From NCBI GenBank assembly GCA_946186945.1, contig CAMHPC010000001.1:92555-125394 (forward strand): a stretch of DNA of 32,840 bases. The letters run 5' to 3'. Shown piece by piece: positions 24,126-32,430 of this stretch. Below the pieces are notes generated by a model. It saw only the letters and a list, made by a program, of their open reading frames with translations. It was not told the DNA's origin and did not search any database. This stretch comes from an uncultured Prevotella sp. GTDB taxonomy: Bacteria > Bacteroidota > Bacteroidia > Bacteroidales > Bacteroidaceae. Positions within the stretch are counted from its first letter, which is position 1. Each line of letters begins with the position of its first letter. The translations under genes and the position numbers were made by a program.

Positions 24126-25751
24126 ATGAACAACGCAGTCATTACATTCCCATTGCCCGAGAACGAACCCGTAAAGGCATATATGGAAGGGTCGCCCGAA
24201 CGCGAAGCCCTGGAAAGAGAACTGGAGCGACAGAGCAATACCGTGGTAGACATACCTATTATAGTAGGTGGAAAAGAGATACGCACAGGCGACGTGGGAC
24301 AAGTGACCTGCCCACACGACCACCAACACGTGCTCGCCACCTACCACAAAGTGAGCCGCTGCGAGATAGAGATGGCAATAGAAGCAGCCATGAAAGCATG
24401 GCAAGAGTGGAGCCTCACACCATGGACCACACGAGCCGCCATAGTGATGAAAATGGCACACCTGCTCGCCACCAAATACCGCCCCATCATGAACGCCGCC
24501 ACCATGCTCGGACAGAGCAAGAACATCTATCAGGCAGAGATAGACAGCGCCTGCGAGACCATCGACTTCTTCCGCTACAACGTGCACTACGCATCCAAAA
24601 TCTATGCCATGCAACCCAAGGACGGCACCGGACAGATCAACCATACCGAGTACCGACCACTCGAAGGCTTCGTGCTCGCCGTCACACCCTTCAACTTCAC
24701 CTCCATAGCCTCCAACCTCTGCATGACACCAGTGCTCATGGGCAACGTGGCACTGTGGAAACCCTCCACCACGGCACTGCTCAGCAACTACTACCTCATG
24801 CAACTGTACCGCGAGGCAGGACTGCCCGACGGCGTGGTCAATTTCCTGCCAGGCAGCGGAGCACTCATCGGCGAGGTAGCCACACAGTCGCCATACTTCG
24901 CAGGCATACACTTCACAGGCAGCACAGACACGTTTAAGAGCCTGTGGCAACAGGCATGCCAGGGACTCGACCGCTACCTGTCGTACCCACGACTGGTGGG
25001 CGAGACGGGCGGCAAGGACTTCATCTTCGTGCACCCCACAGCCGACCCGCAGGCAGTGGCTACTGCCGCATTCTGCGGCGCGTACGAATTTCAGGGTCAG
25101 AAATGTTCGGCTGCCTCGCGCATGTACATACCGCGCAGCCTCTGGCCCACGGTGCTCGCCGCCATACAGCGCATGGCAGCAGAGATAAGCATGGGCGACG
25201 TGCGCGACCCGCGCAACTTCGTCAATGCCGTCATCGACGAGGCCTCGTTCCGCCGCTGCCAGTACTACATAGACCGGGCACATGAGGCAGAGGACGCACA
25301 GGTGGTGATGGGCGGCGAATGCCACGGCGAGAAAGGGTGGTTCGTGACACCCACGGTGATAGAGACCACCAACCCGCATTTCCTCACTATGCAGGAGGAG
25401 ATCTTCGGTCCTATACTCACTGTCTATCCCTACGACGACGACAAGGTGGAGGAGACACTCGACCTCTGCGACCATACCTCACCCTACGGACTCACAGGTG
25501 CCGTCTTCGCACGCGACCGCTATGCCGTGGAACAGATCACACACCGTCTGCGCTATGCCGCCGGCAACTTCTATATCAACGACAAACCCACAGGAGCCGT
25601 GGTGGGCATGCAACCCTTCGGTGGGGCACGGGCAAGCGGCACCAACGACAAGGCAGGAGGCGAATTCAACCTCATACGATGGATCATACCACGTGTGGTG
25701 AAGGAGACACTGCTTTCACCCACCGACTACCGTTACACTTATATGAAATGA
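24126..25751 (+). CDS. pruA: L-glutamate gamma-semialdehyde (1-pyrroline-5-carboxylate) dehydrogenase
   Basis: 541 residues, the length of stand-alone P5C dehydrogenases of the ALDH4 type. It has VTPFNFTSIASNLCMTP at 186-202, IHFTGSTDTF at 261-270 for NAD binding, the general base E293 in LVGETGGKDF, and the catalytic C327 in QGQKCSAASR. It oxidises glutamate semialdehyde to glutamate with NAD+. It finishes the pathway from arginine in this cluster. There is no proline dehydrogenase domain or neighbour, which supports a role in ornithine rather than proline breakdown here. The arginine deiminase gene starts 4 bp after its stop. Confidence 0.94.
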   Translation: MNNAVITFPLPENEPVKAYMEGSPEREALERELERQSNTVVDIPIIVGGKEIRTGDVGQVTCPHDHQHVLATYHKVSRCEIEMAIEAAMKAWQEWSLTPWTTRAAIVMKMAHLLATKYRPIMNAATMLGQSKNIYQAEIDSACETIDFFRYNVHYASKIYAMQPKDGTGQINHTEYRPLEGFVLAVTPFNFTSIASNLCMTPVLMGNVALWKPSTTALLSNYYLMQLYREAGLPDGVVNFLPGSGALIGEVATQSPYFAGIHFTGSTDTFKSLWQQACQGLDRYLSYPRLVGETGGKDFIFVHPTADPQAVATAAFCGAYEFQGQKCSAASRMYIPRSLWPTVLAAIQRMAAEISMGDVRDPRNFVNAVIDEASFRRCQYYIDRAHEAEDAQVVMGGECHGEKGWFVTPTVIETTNPHFLTMQEEIFGPILTVYPYDDDKVEETLDLCDHTSPYGLTGAVFARDRYAVEQITHRLRYAAGNFYINDKPTGAVVGMQPFGGARASGTNDKAGGEFNLIRWIIPRVVKETLLSPTDYRYTYMK

Positions 25752-25755
25752 CAAC

Positions 25756-27021
25756 ATGAACAAACCAAGCACCATACCGTGCAGGGTGAGCGTGACTTCG
25801 GAGACAGGACGACTGAGGGCGGTGCTGCTCCGAAGACCAGGGGTAGAGATAGAACGCATGACTCCGCTCAACGCACAACAAGCCCTGTATAGCGACATAC
25901 TCAACAAACCCGACGTGGACGAGGAGTACAGCAACTTCTGCGGGGTGCTGGAACGGTGGACGAAGGTGTACTACGTGCGCGACGTGCTGGCACTGCTGCT
26001 CGAAAACGACCACCTGCGCCGAGAACTGGTGGGCGTGAGCGTGAGACACGACCGCAAACGACATGCCGACGAGGGCGAGGTGGAGACACTCACACAACGG
26101 CTCTGCCAACTGCCGCCCGCCACTCTCGCCGAGGTGCTCATAGAGGGCTACGAGAACCCCACGTGGGACGGACAGAGCGATGACCGCTACCTGCTGCACC
26201 CACTATACAACCTGCTCTTCACACGCGACGCCTCATCCACACTCTACGACCGCGTGCTCATCAACAGCATGCGCTTCGAGGTGAGAGAGCGCGAGGCATA
26301 CCTCTACGAGAGCATCTTCCGACATTTCTTCGGCGTGGACACCCTATGCGCCGAACGGTGGGACGGCGAGGCACGTACCGAGGGCGGCGACGTGCAGATA
26401 GCATCGCCAGATATGTTGTGCATAGGCGAGGGCATACGCACCAACGCCAAAGGCATACAGTACCTCACACAGACCTTCGCACGCGAGAGGGAGACCTTCC
26501 ATATCCTGGTGCAGGAACTGCCACACGAGCCGGAGTCGTTCATACACCTCGACATGGTGTTCACCTTCCTCGGCAGACATGAGTGCATGTGCTTCGAACC
26601 GATGTTGCGCAAACAGGGACTCTTTTCCAACAAAGACACATGGCTCATCACCATAGACCACGGACGGGTGACACACAGCAGGGTGAAGAATATAGTGGAG
26701 GGGCTCAACACCTTAGGGTGGGACATGCAACCCATCATCAGCGGGGGCAAGGACCCGTGGGTGCAACTCAGGGAACAGTGGCACAGCGGGGTGAACTTCT
26801 TCGCTCTCGACGACTGCCGCGTGATGGGATACCGGCGAAACACACATACCATAGAGGCACTGGACCGTGCAGGATATGTTGTGCTCAAGGCGGAGGATAT
26901 CATCAACGACCGAGTGAAGATGAGCGACTACAAGAAATTCGTGGTTGCCTTCCCCGGCAGCGAACTGCCACGAGCCGGCGGTGGGGCACGCTGCATGACC
27001 ATGCCCGTATGGCGCGACTGA
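25756..27021 (+). CDS. arcA: Arginine deiminase
   Basis: 421 residues, close to the usual length of about 410. It carries the family's active-site segments: FTRDASST at about 155, EGGDVQIASP at about 210, HLDMVFTFLG at about 262, and the nucleophile C413 in RAGGGARCMTMP. It hydrolyses arginine to citrulline and ammonia. No ornithine carbamoyltransferase (arcB) or carbamate kinase (arcC) gene lies next to it; instead a CtlX-type hydrolase is in the same cluster. So the deiminase probably feeds a carbon/nitrogen-recovery route to glutamate rather than the ATP-forming ADI pathway. Confidence 0.95.
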   Translation: MNKPSTIPCRVSVTSETGRLRAVLLRRPGVEIERMTPLNAQQALYSDILNKPDVDEEYSNFCGVLERWTKVYYVRDVLALLLENDHLRRELVGVSVRHDRKRHADEGEVETLTQRLCQLPPATLAEVLIEGYENPTWDGQSDDRYLLHPLYNLLFTRDASSTLYDRVLINSMRFEVREREAYLYESIFRHFFGVDTLCAERWDGEARTEGGDVQIASPDMLCIGEGIRTNAKGIQYLTQTFARERETFHILVQELPHEPESFIHLDMVFTFLGRHECMCFEPMLRKQGLFSNKDTWLITIDHGRVTHSRVKNIVEGLNTLGWDMQPIISGGKDPWVQLREQWHSGVNFFALDDCRVMGYRRNTHTIEALDRAGYVVLKAEDIINDRVKMSDYKKFVVAFPGSELPRAGGGARCMTMPVWRD

Positions 27022-27050
27022 CCTGCAGCGTCAGACGGAGGAAAGAAGAA

Positions 27051-27080
27051 GGCGACAGAAGCATCACTGCTTCTGCCGCC
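27051..27080 (+). terminator. Candidate terminator hairpin after the arginine operon
   Basis: CAGAAGCA (27056-27063) pairs with TGCTTCTG (27068-27075) around a TCAC loop. The stem resumes with GGC/GCC outside a 2-nt mismatch. A T-run appears only about 28 nt later (27109-27115), so this is not a textbook rho-independent terminator. Confidence 0.4.
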
Positions 27081-27183
27081 CTCGCTTGTAAAACCTAAAA
27101 TACTAGTCTTTTTTTACCCTAAAGATGAAACTATTTGTTTTTTTTTACTGAATAACAAGGTATTTATTGGTATCATTATCTTC

Positions 27184-27393
27184 TTACCAGTCAGTGTCCC
27201 ACAGGTCAACTTTCGGTGCAGGAATGTCTATGTACTCTTCCTTGCTGTCGTCATCAAGAATGTACTTCTGCTGCCCCGTGCCATAACTAAACCGTGAGGC
27301 ACGCAGCATGGTACCGTCCATGTCCTTCTCATGCAACATCAGGTTGCCTATGGTTACTACGCTTATATCGGGAGTGTTGTATGCTTTTTTCAT
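27184..27393 (-). CDS. Small protein of unknown function downstream of the LRR gene
   Basis: 69 residues (MKKAYNTPDISVVTIGNLML start), rich in Asp and Glu, ending in VDLWDTDW. I do not recognise a domain, and there is no signal peptide or membrane segment. It lies 23 bp after the LRR gene stop on the same strand, with GAGAGGAT shortly before its ATG. Small proteins opening with MKK-Y-x-P-x-(I/L) and lacking known domains are common next to surface-protein genes in Prevotella, so it is likely real. It might be a short peptide of a secretion- or maturation-linked kind, but nothing in the sequence shows this. Confidence 0.65.
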   Translation of the reverse strand: MKKAYNTPDISVVTIGNLMLHEKDMDGTMLRASRFSYGTGQQKYILDDDSKEEYIDIPAPKVDLWDTDW

Positions 27394-27416
27394 TTCTTTT
27401 ATCCTCTCAGTCTGGT

Positions 27417-30400
27417 TTAGTCTACAAATATTTTTTTGCCATTCACTACATACAGTCCGCGAGGCAGACCCTCGGTGCTGGCACCTTTTCTTACCAACTG
27501 TCCCTGTGTGTTGTACACATTGCCGGTCTGGTTGGTGGTCATGCCCTCTATGCGCACATCCTCTATGCCTGTCACCACGCCGTCCAGGTCTATGCCAAGT
27601 ACCGACATGTTGGAGGGTTCTGTCACATCATTGCTGCCGCCGGTGATATATCCGCGCAGGGCCTTCCTGATTTTTCTGCCAGGCTGAGTCACGCGATACA
27701 CGTTTCCTTCCTCACCCACGTAGTAGCCGTACTGGGGCATCTCAGCGTCCTTCTGCCATGTGGGGTTGAAGGCATAGTTGAAGGTCACACCAGTCACTGT
27801 CTCGTCCTGCGCGTTTACAGTGGTATTGCCGGTGGTCTGCTGATCAGCACCCGTACCTACTACTGTGCTTTCGTCGATGGCTTTGGCAGTGGGTGTGCTG
27901 TTGCGCAGGTCTATCATATATGATGTAGCCTTTCTGGCGGGCTTTATCAGTACGGCAGTGCCGGCAGGTATGGTGTGGGCAGAGGTGAAGTTGAGCACGC
28001 GGTCGGTACGGCCGGTGAAGTGGTAGATCTGTGTGCCCTCGCCGAAGGTGGCAGTCACCTCGTCGGCAGTCATGGCTACCGGCAGGGAGAGGGTGTAGAG
28101 TGTGTTCTCGTTGGCGCTGTCAAACTTACGATACAGGGTGATGAAACTGTAGTTGTTGGCACTGGTCTGGTTCTTGTAGGTGGGGTTGGTGGTGAGGAAC
28201 TGGTTGCTTGCATCCCAGTATTCGCCTGCTGCTATCGGGGCATAGTCCTCGGTGATGGCGCGGTGATACATGTCGGTGATTGTGGCACCCTTGTCGGCTG
28301 CATCGCCCCAACCCATGTCACCTCTGCCCTCGACGTGCTTGGCAGCCCGGTAACCTGTTACGAGATTGTTGCCACCCTCGCTGTATTCGTTGCTCACGTA
28401 TATTGTGAGTCCTTGGAATGTTGCGTCTTGCACGTTGTAGAACTCATTGAAACGTTTTTTGTTACCGTCCACCTGTCCCAGCACTTCCTCAGCGAGAATG
28501 TAAATATTCTTCAGTTTATTGCAACCCTGGAACCAGTCTATGTATGTGTGGGCGCTGGTCATAGAGTGAGGTATCACCACTGTCTCCACACTGGAGTTCT
28601 GAAATGCACCTGTCTCGATAGAGTACACGCCCTGGGGTATCACCACCTCTTTGATGTATTTGCAACCGTCGAAAGCGGCAGCGGTGATGATTTGCAGGGT
28701 GTGGGGCAGTTGCACCTTGCCGTCCCATTGGGTAGGATCTGCTACACTGTTGGCGTAGGCAGCAGGACAGATGAGCAGTTCGGTGTCGTCTTCGTTGCAG
28801 AGCATACCATTGTTGATAGTGTGATAATGGTCGCTTGCACCATTGCTGTCTATTGATTTCAGGTTGCTGCAACCGCGGAAGGGAGCATCGCCGAAACCAG
28901 CCACACCACCTTCGTTGGGAGTAGGATTCAGATTGCTGGGCAGGGTGAAGGTCTCGAGAGCCTCGCAGTATTCGAAGGCATGACGGCCGAGGGTCTGTAC
29001 TGTGTTGGGCAGTTGCACACTTGTCAGATTCTTACATTTAGAGAATGCTGCATATTCCACGTGGGTTATTGTCTCGTTGCTACTCAGGTCGAGTGATGTG
29101 ATGGCATCGCCGTTGGCATCTGCATACTGCTCAGGGCAGCGATACAGTATGCCTTTTTTCTTATACAGCAGTCCGTCGGTACCGTTGGTGTAGTATGTGG
29201 TGCCGTCAACAGCACCGTTGAACCATCTGAAATTTTTGGTGTTGGCAAAGGCTCCATGATTCACGTCGGCGAGGGCGGTGTTGATGGTGATGGTTTCTAC
29301 TGCACTCTCGTTAAACACAAGTTCGCCTACTGTGGTCATTCCACTACCGAAGGTCACGTTCTTGAAATATGTCTGGTAGCAGGAGTTGTCTGCCAGTGTG
29401 GTTATCTGATCGCGGAAGATATAGTCAGTATTTGCAGCCTTACCCTCGGGGAATACTATCACGGTGTCGCCGGCCTTGTTGCACAGCAATTGGTCTACGG
29501 AACTATAGTTGTTGTTGTTGGAGTCAACGTTTATCTCAGTAAGATTGATGCACAGGTCAACAAAGGAACGGTTTATCGTGGTGATGTGAGAAGGTATATC
29601 TATGGTTTGCAGAGATGTGCATCCTGCAAAACAACCTTCGGGTATCTCGGTGCAGGAGGTGCTCCATTTGTTACAGTCTGTAGCAGTGAAGGGCAGTGCT
29701 GTCATGGTTTTGTTCTCCTGGAAAGCAAATTTGCCAATGCTGGTAACAGGTTGCATCACCAGTTTCGTCACTTTACTGCCAGCAAAGCACCAGGCGGGTA
29801 TCACCGAAGTATCGTGCAGGGTAATGGTGGGAATAGATGAATTTCTAAATGCACCCTCACTCAGTGTCAGTGTCGTTCCTACGGTACCAACAGTGAGGGA
29901 ATTGGCAGTGCAACCGCTGAAAGCCCATCCGTTAACTTTAGTCACTCCGGGAAGACTTAGGTTACCATTTATCTTCATGCCATTAAAAGCATCAGAGGGT
30001 ACGGTGGTAATAGCAGGCAGTGACAGACTTGTGAATGAACTGCAATTTCCGAATGCATTGTTTCCTATGCTTGTGCAATTATCTAAATTGATGCTGGTGA
30101 GCTTTTCGCAGTTATTAAAAGCCAAATTGCCAACAGAGGTTATAGCAGATGAGCCTGTGCCGAAGGTGATGCTGGTGGCTTCTTTGCAACCGTTAAATGC
30201 GTTGTTGCCTATGGTGGTGATGGTACTTGGCATAGACCATATACGTACCAGGTCACGACCGCTGAAAGCACCATCGGGCAGGGTGGTGAGGGTGGTGCAG
30301 GCAGTGAGGTCTATCTCGCGGTAGATACCATAACGGTCGTTCAAGTAATTATTGAGCACTCTAACGGCATCTTCATCGAAGTTGGCACCGGTACCAAGGG

Positions 30401-30608
30401 TAACTACCAGTTTAAGTTTTTCTTCGCCGTTGCCCCAGCCATCGCTTCCTTTTGCAGTTGTATACTCTTCAGTTTGGTCAATTGCCTCAAGTGCGTTCTT
30501 GAAAGCATCGTTAGCAGTTCCTGTGTAGGTGACGGTGACAGTGGTATATCCCCATGAATATGCTACTGCCATCATTAACAATAAAGTAATTGTAAATAGT
30601 TTCTTCAT
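27417..30608 (-). CDS. BspA-like leucine-rich-repeat surface protein with T9SS-like tail
   Basis: 1063 residues with signal peptide about 1-20. From about 95 to 720 it contains many LRR_5 (BspA/Treponema pallidum-type) repeats, seen as I-x-x-x-AF-x-x-C-x-x-L-T-x-(I/V)-x-L units such as IGNNAFNGCKEATSITF and VEYAAFSKCKNLTSVQL. After the repeats comes a Prevotella-type C-terminal beta region (GTAVLIKPARKATSYMI, YGYYVGEEGNVYRV). The end, VYNTQGQLVRKGASTEG through GLYVVNGKKIFVD, resembles a T9SS type A sorting signal. BspA-type proteins bind host matrix proteins or mediate co-aggregation in some oral species; the ligand here is unknown. Its promoter shares an element with the beta-glucan enzyme unit, hinting at co-regulation. 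Confidence 0.9.
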   Translation of the reverse strand: MKKLFTITLLLMMAVAYSWGYTTVTVTYTGTANDAFKNALEAIDQTEEYTTAKGSDGWGNGEEKLKLVVTLGTGANFDEDAVRVLNNYLNDRYGIYREIDLTACTTLTTLPDGAFSGRDLVRIWSMPSTITTIGNNAFNGCKEATSITFGTGSSAITSVGNLAFNNCEKLTSINLDNCTSIGNNAFGNCSSFTSLSLPAITTVPSDAFNGMKINGNLSLPGVTKVNGWAFSGCTANSLTVGTVGTTLTLSEGAFRNSSIPTITLHDTSVIPAWCFAGSKVTKLVMQPVTSIGKFAFQENKTMTALPFTATDCNKWSTSCTEIPEGCFAGCTSLQTIDIPSHITTINRSFVDLCINLTEINVDSNNNNYSSVDQLLCNKAGDTVIVFPEGKAANTDYIFRDQITTLADNSCYQTYFKNVTFGSGMTTVGELVFNESAVETITINTALADVNHGAFANTKNFRWFNGAVDGTTYYTNGTDGLLYKKKGILYRCPEQYADANGDAITSLDLSSNETITHVEYAAFSKCKNLTSVQLPNTVQTLGRHAFEYCEALETFTLPSNLNPTPNEGGVAGFGDAPFRGCSNLKSIDSNGASDHYHTINNGMLCNEDDTELLICPAAYANSVADPTQWDGKVQLPHTLQIITAAAFDGCKYIKEVVIPQGVYSIETGAFQNSSVETVVIPHSMTSAHTYIDWFQGCNKLKNIYILAEEVLGQVDGNKKRFNEFYNVQDATFQGLTIYVSNEYSEGGNNLVTGYRAAKHVEGRGDMGWGDAADKGATITDMYHRAITEDYAPIAAGEYWDASNQFLTTNPTYKNQTSANNYSFITLYRKFDSANENTLYTLSLPVAMTADEVTATFGEGTQIYHFTGRTDRVLNFTSAHTIPAGTAVLIKPARKATSYMIDLRNSTPTAKAIDESTVVGTGADQQTTGNTTVNAQDETVTGVTFNYAFNPTWQKDAEMPQYGYYVGEEGNVYRVTQPGRKIRKALRGYITGGSNDVTEPSNMSVLGIDLDGVVTGIEDVRIEGMTTNQTGNVYNTQGQLVRKGASTEGLPRGLYVVNGKKIFVD

Positions 30609-30657
30609 CTTTTTGGATTTATAGCGATAGTTTTTATTGTTTTCGTTTTTACTGGTG

Positions 30658-30689
30658 CAAAATTATCCTCGTTAAATAATAGCAGCAAA
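30658..30689 (-). promoter_or_regulatory. Promoter of the LRR protein gene
   Basis: On the minus strand: TTTG at 30689-30686, a 20-nt spacer, TAATTTTG at 30665-30658. It is a full match to the Bacteroidetes consensus, about 50 nt before the LRR gene start. Confidence 0.75.
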
Positions 30690-30699
30690 AAACGCGCTT

Positions 30700-30719
30700 C
30701 GCAAAAACCTCACTTTTTG
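30700..30719 (-). promoter_or_regulatory. Candidate operator, copy 2
   Basis: On the minus strand this reads CAAAAAGTGAGGTTTTTGCG. It matches the element at 7364-7383 in 19 of 20 positions and lies 10 nt upstream of the -33 box, where copy 1 lies 11 nt upstream. Confidence 0.6.
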
Positions 30720-30959
30720 GCTTGTGGGGGGGTAAAAATAACCTTTTTTCTACATTTCATCCACTTTTCTTTACCTCACACACTAATCGGAAAAGTCAGT
30801 GTTCATCGGGGGTTTGTCCATTTCATCACCCCACTCCAATCTATATTCATGCCAATTTGTCCACCTCACCTGTTTCCACGTCATGTTTAGTCCCTATCTA
30901 CCCGCATAGCACCCACAAAAGTCCCGTAGGCGCGTCATAATACAGGTGCGTAAAACAAT
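30720..30959. other. Intergenic DNA with no recognised feature
   Basis: This stretch lies upstream of the LRR promoter. It is pyrimidine-rich in places and carries two TTTGTCCA octamers (30813-30820, 30856-30863). I see no gene, RNA or clear hairpin. Confidence 0.5.
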
Positions 30960-31315
30960 GTCAAAACCTTTATTTGGTCGGCCTGACGGCCTCAAAAATA
31001 TAAAAAATTGATTCAAAAAATTATATAACAACTGGCTGAACCAACGGTCTATGGTCGAAGGGAAAGTCAAAGATGTTCAAGGATGCTCAAGGAAGTTTAA
31101 AGAAACTCATCGGGATTTGCAATCCCGATGCCTCTAATATCGGCATCTGTTATGCCCCAAAAATAATACCTATAAGCCAGCGGAAATAGGTATGATTATA
31201 TCGATTGCAAATGCTCATTGCCCTTCCAGCGTCATGAAGTCAACAATTATTATAATTTTTTGAGTCAAATTTTTTATAATTTTGAGCGCAGCGACCCCAA
31301 ATAATAGGTTCTGAC
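30960..31315. mobile_element. MITE-like non-coding element with long imperfect inverted ends
   Basis: The first ~72 bp (30960-31032) and the reverse complement of the last ~75 bp (31241-31315) align over most of their length. Both start GTCA-x-AACCT, continue TTATTTGG, then share TATAAAAAATT and TCAAAAAATTATA. The interior has no ORF. It contains a perfect 10-bp hairpin (31108-31117 / 31121-31130), a GATGCC/GGCATC hairpin (31127-31132 / 31142-31147), an 8-bp hairpin (31166-31173 / 31186-31193), and about four approximate 10-bp units ending in TCAA or TTAA (31061-31100). No target-site duplication is obvious. It could be a transposon-derived repeat or a structured non-coding RNA region. Confidence 0.55.
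31108..31130. repeat. Perfect 10-bp inverted repeat within the element
   Basis: CATCGGGATT and AATCCCGATG are separated by TGC. The stem-loop is GC-containing and stable, near the centre of the inverted-repeat-bounded element. Confidence 0.75.
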
Positions 31316-31397
31316 GACCTTTTTTATGCGCAGCAAGATGCCGCGCGCTCCTATACGCGCCCCTATAATATGCCTTCATAAGTGTCTCACAGTCTTA

Positions 31398-32429
31398 TCA
31401 CTCCTCGGTGCGGCGGCGACGGCGGAAGAGCACCATGGCGATGATGGGCGCACCTACCAGAGCAGTGACAGAGTTGACGGGGAGAGCACCCTCGAAACCC
31501 GGCATGCGCGCAATGAGGTTGCACACCAGAGCCAGGAGGGCACCACAGAGAGCCGTGGCAGGCATGAGGATACGGTGGTCTGACGTGCGGAAGAGCGCAC
31601 GCGCCAAGTGAGGCACCGCCATGCCGATAAACATGATGGGACCGCAGTAGGCAGTGACAATAGCCACCAACACCCCCGAACAGGTGATGACCCACAGACG
31701 GGCACGACCGATGTTAAGACCCAGACTCGTAGCATAGCGGTCGCCAAGGAGCATGACATTCATCCATTTCACCATGAGCATGCTCACAGGCAACAACACA
31801 CACATGATAACCACGAAGAGCAACATCTCATCGCCAGACACACGCGAGAACGAGCCTAACCCCCACACCACAAACGCCTTCACATCCTCCTCGGGACTGA
31901 GGAATTTCAGTACACCGATGATGGCATTCGCCATATAACCTATCATCACACCTATGATGAGCAGCGTGACATTGCCCTTCACCCTGCGCGCTATCCATAC
32001 TATAAGGGCGAGCACGAGCAGCGCACCCGCTATGGCAGCCACCGACATGGCAGCCTCGCCCAGGTAACCCAGACGACTGAGTGCCACACCACCCACGCGC
32101 CCAGAGAGCAGCACCACGAATGCCACACCCAGAGCCGAACCGTTGCTGATGCCCAGCACCGACGGACCCGCCAAGGGGTTGCGAAATACCGTCTGCATCT
32201 GCAATCCACTCACCGCCAGTCCCGCTCCTGCCACTATCGCGGTGAGCGTCTGCGGCAGGCGCGACTGCACCACTATGTTGCGCGAAATCTCGTTCACTGT
32301 GTCGTCGCCAAGGAGCGCACCCACCACATCGGCGACGGGCAGCGACACCGACCCCACCAACAGGTTGACCACCACCATCAATATGATGGCTGTCAAGAGG
32401 AGCAGTATGAGTGGCTGTGGGCGACGCAT
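31398..32429 (-). CDS. FecCD-family ABC transporter permease (siderophore, haem or cobalamin)
   Basis: 343 residues, mostly hydrophobic, with about ten expected membrane helices. BtuC/FecD signatures are visible: SRLPQTLTAIVAGAGLAVSG at about 57-76, MQTVFRNPLAGPSVLGIS at 78-95, and CGPIMFIGMAVPHLARAL near residue 263, which includes the region that contacts the ATPase. It moves an iron chelate, haem or vitamin B12 across the inner membrane. Its start lies one base after the stop of the substrate-binding-protein gene, so they form an operon. No ATPase gene follows; the next DNA is the non-coding element. Substrate cannot be decided from the sequence. Confidence 0.92.
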   Translation of the reverse strand: MRRPQPLILLLLTAIILMVVVNLLVGSVSLPVADVVGALLGDDTVNEISRNIVVQSRLPQTLTAIVAGAGLAVSGLQMQTVFRNPLAGPSVLGISNGSALGVAFVVLLSGRVGGVALSRLGYLGEAAMSVAAIAGALLVLALIVWIARRVKGNVTLLIIGVMIGYMANAIIGVLKFLSPEEDVKAFVVWGLGSFSRVSGDEMLLFVVIMCVLLPVSMLMVKWMNVMLLGDRYATSLGLNIGRARLWVITCSGVLVAIVTAYCGPIMFIGMAVPHLARALFRTSDHRILMPATALCGALLALVCNLIARMPGFEGALPVNSVTALVGAPIIAMVLFRRRRRTEE

Positions 32430-32430
32430 A

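Noticed and set aside
24078-25475. A 465-codon open frame antisense to the P5C dehydrogenase gene
   Set aside because: The sense protein has all ALDH active-site motifs. The antisense product is low-complexity, rich in His, Val and Cys, with no domain; it is a codon-bias shadow.
30813-30863. Two TTTGTCCA octamers, also seen in reverse near 21102 in the susC leader
   Set aside because: Short, in opposite orientations relative to the genes, and close to chance expectation for AT-rich leaders. Not reported as an operator.
31326-31354. GC-rich inverted repeats next to a T-run near the permease gene end
   Set aside because: The T-run lies on the wrong side of the hairpin for termination of the minus-strand permease gene, so no terminator was called.
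30609-31397. Possible CRISPR array or riboswitch in the long intergenic region
   Set aside because: There are no regularly spaced identical repeats. The transporter genes read towards this region, not away from it, so a leader riboswitch does not fit.
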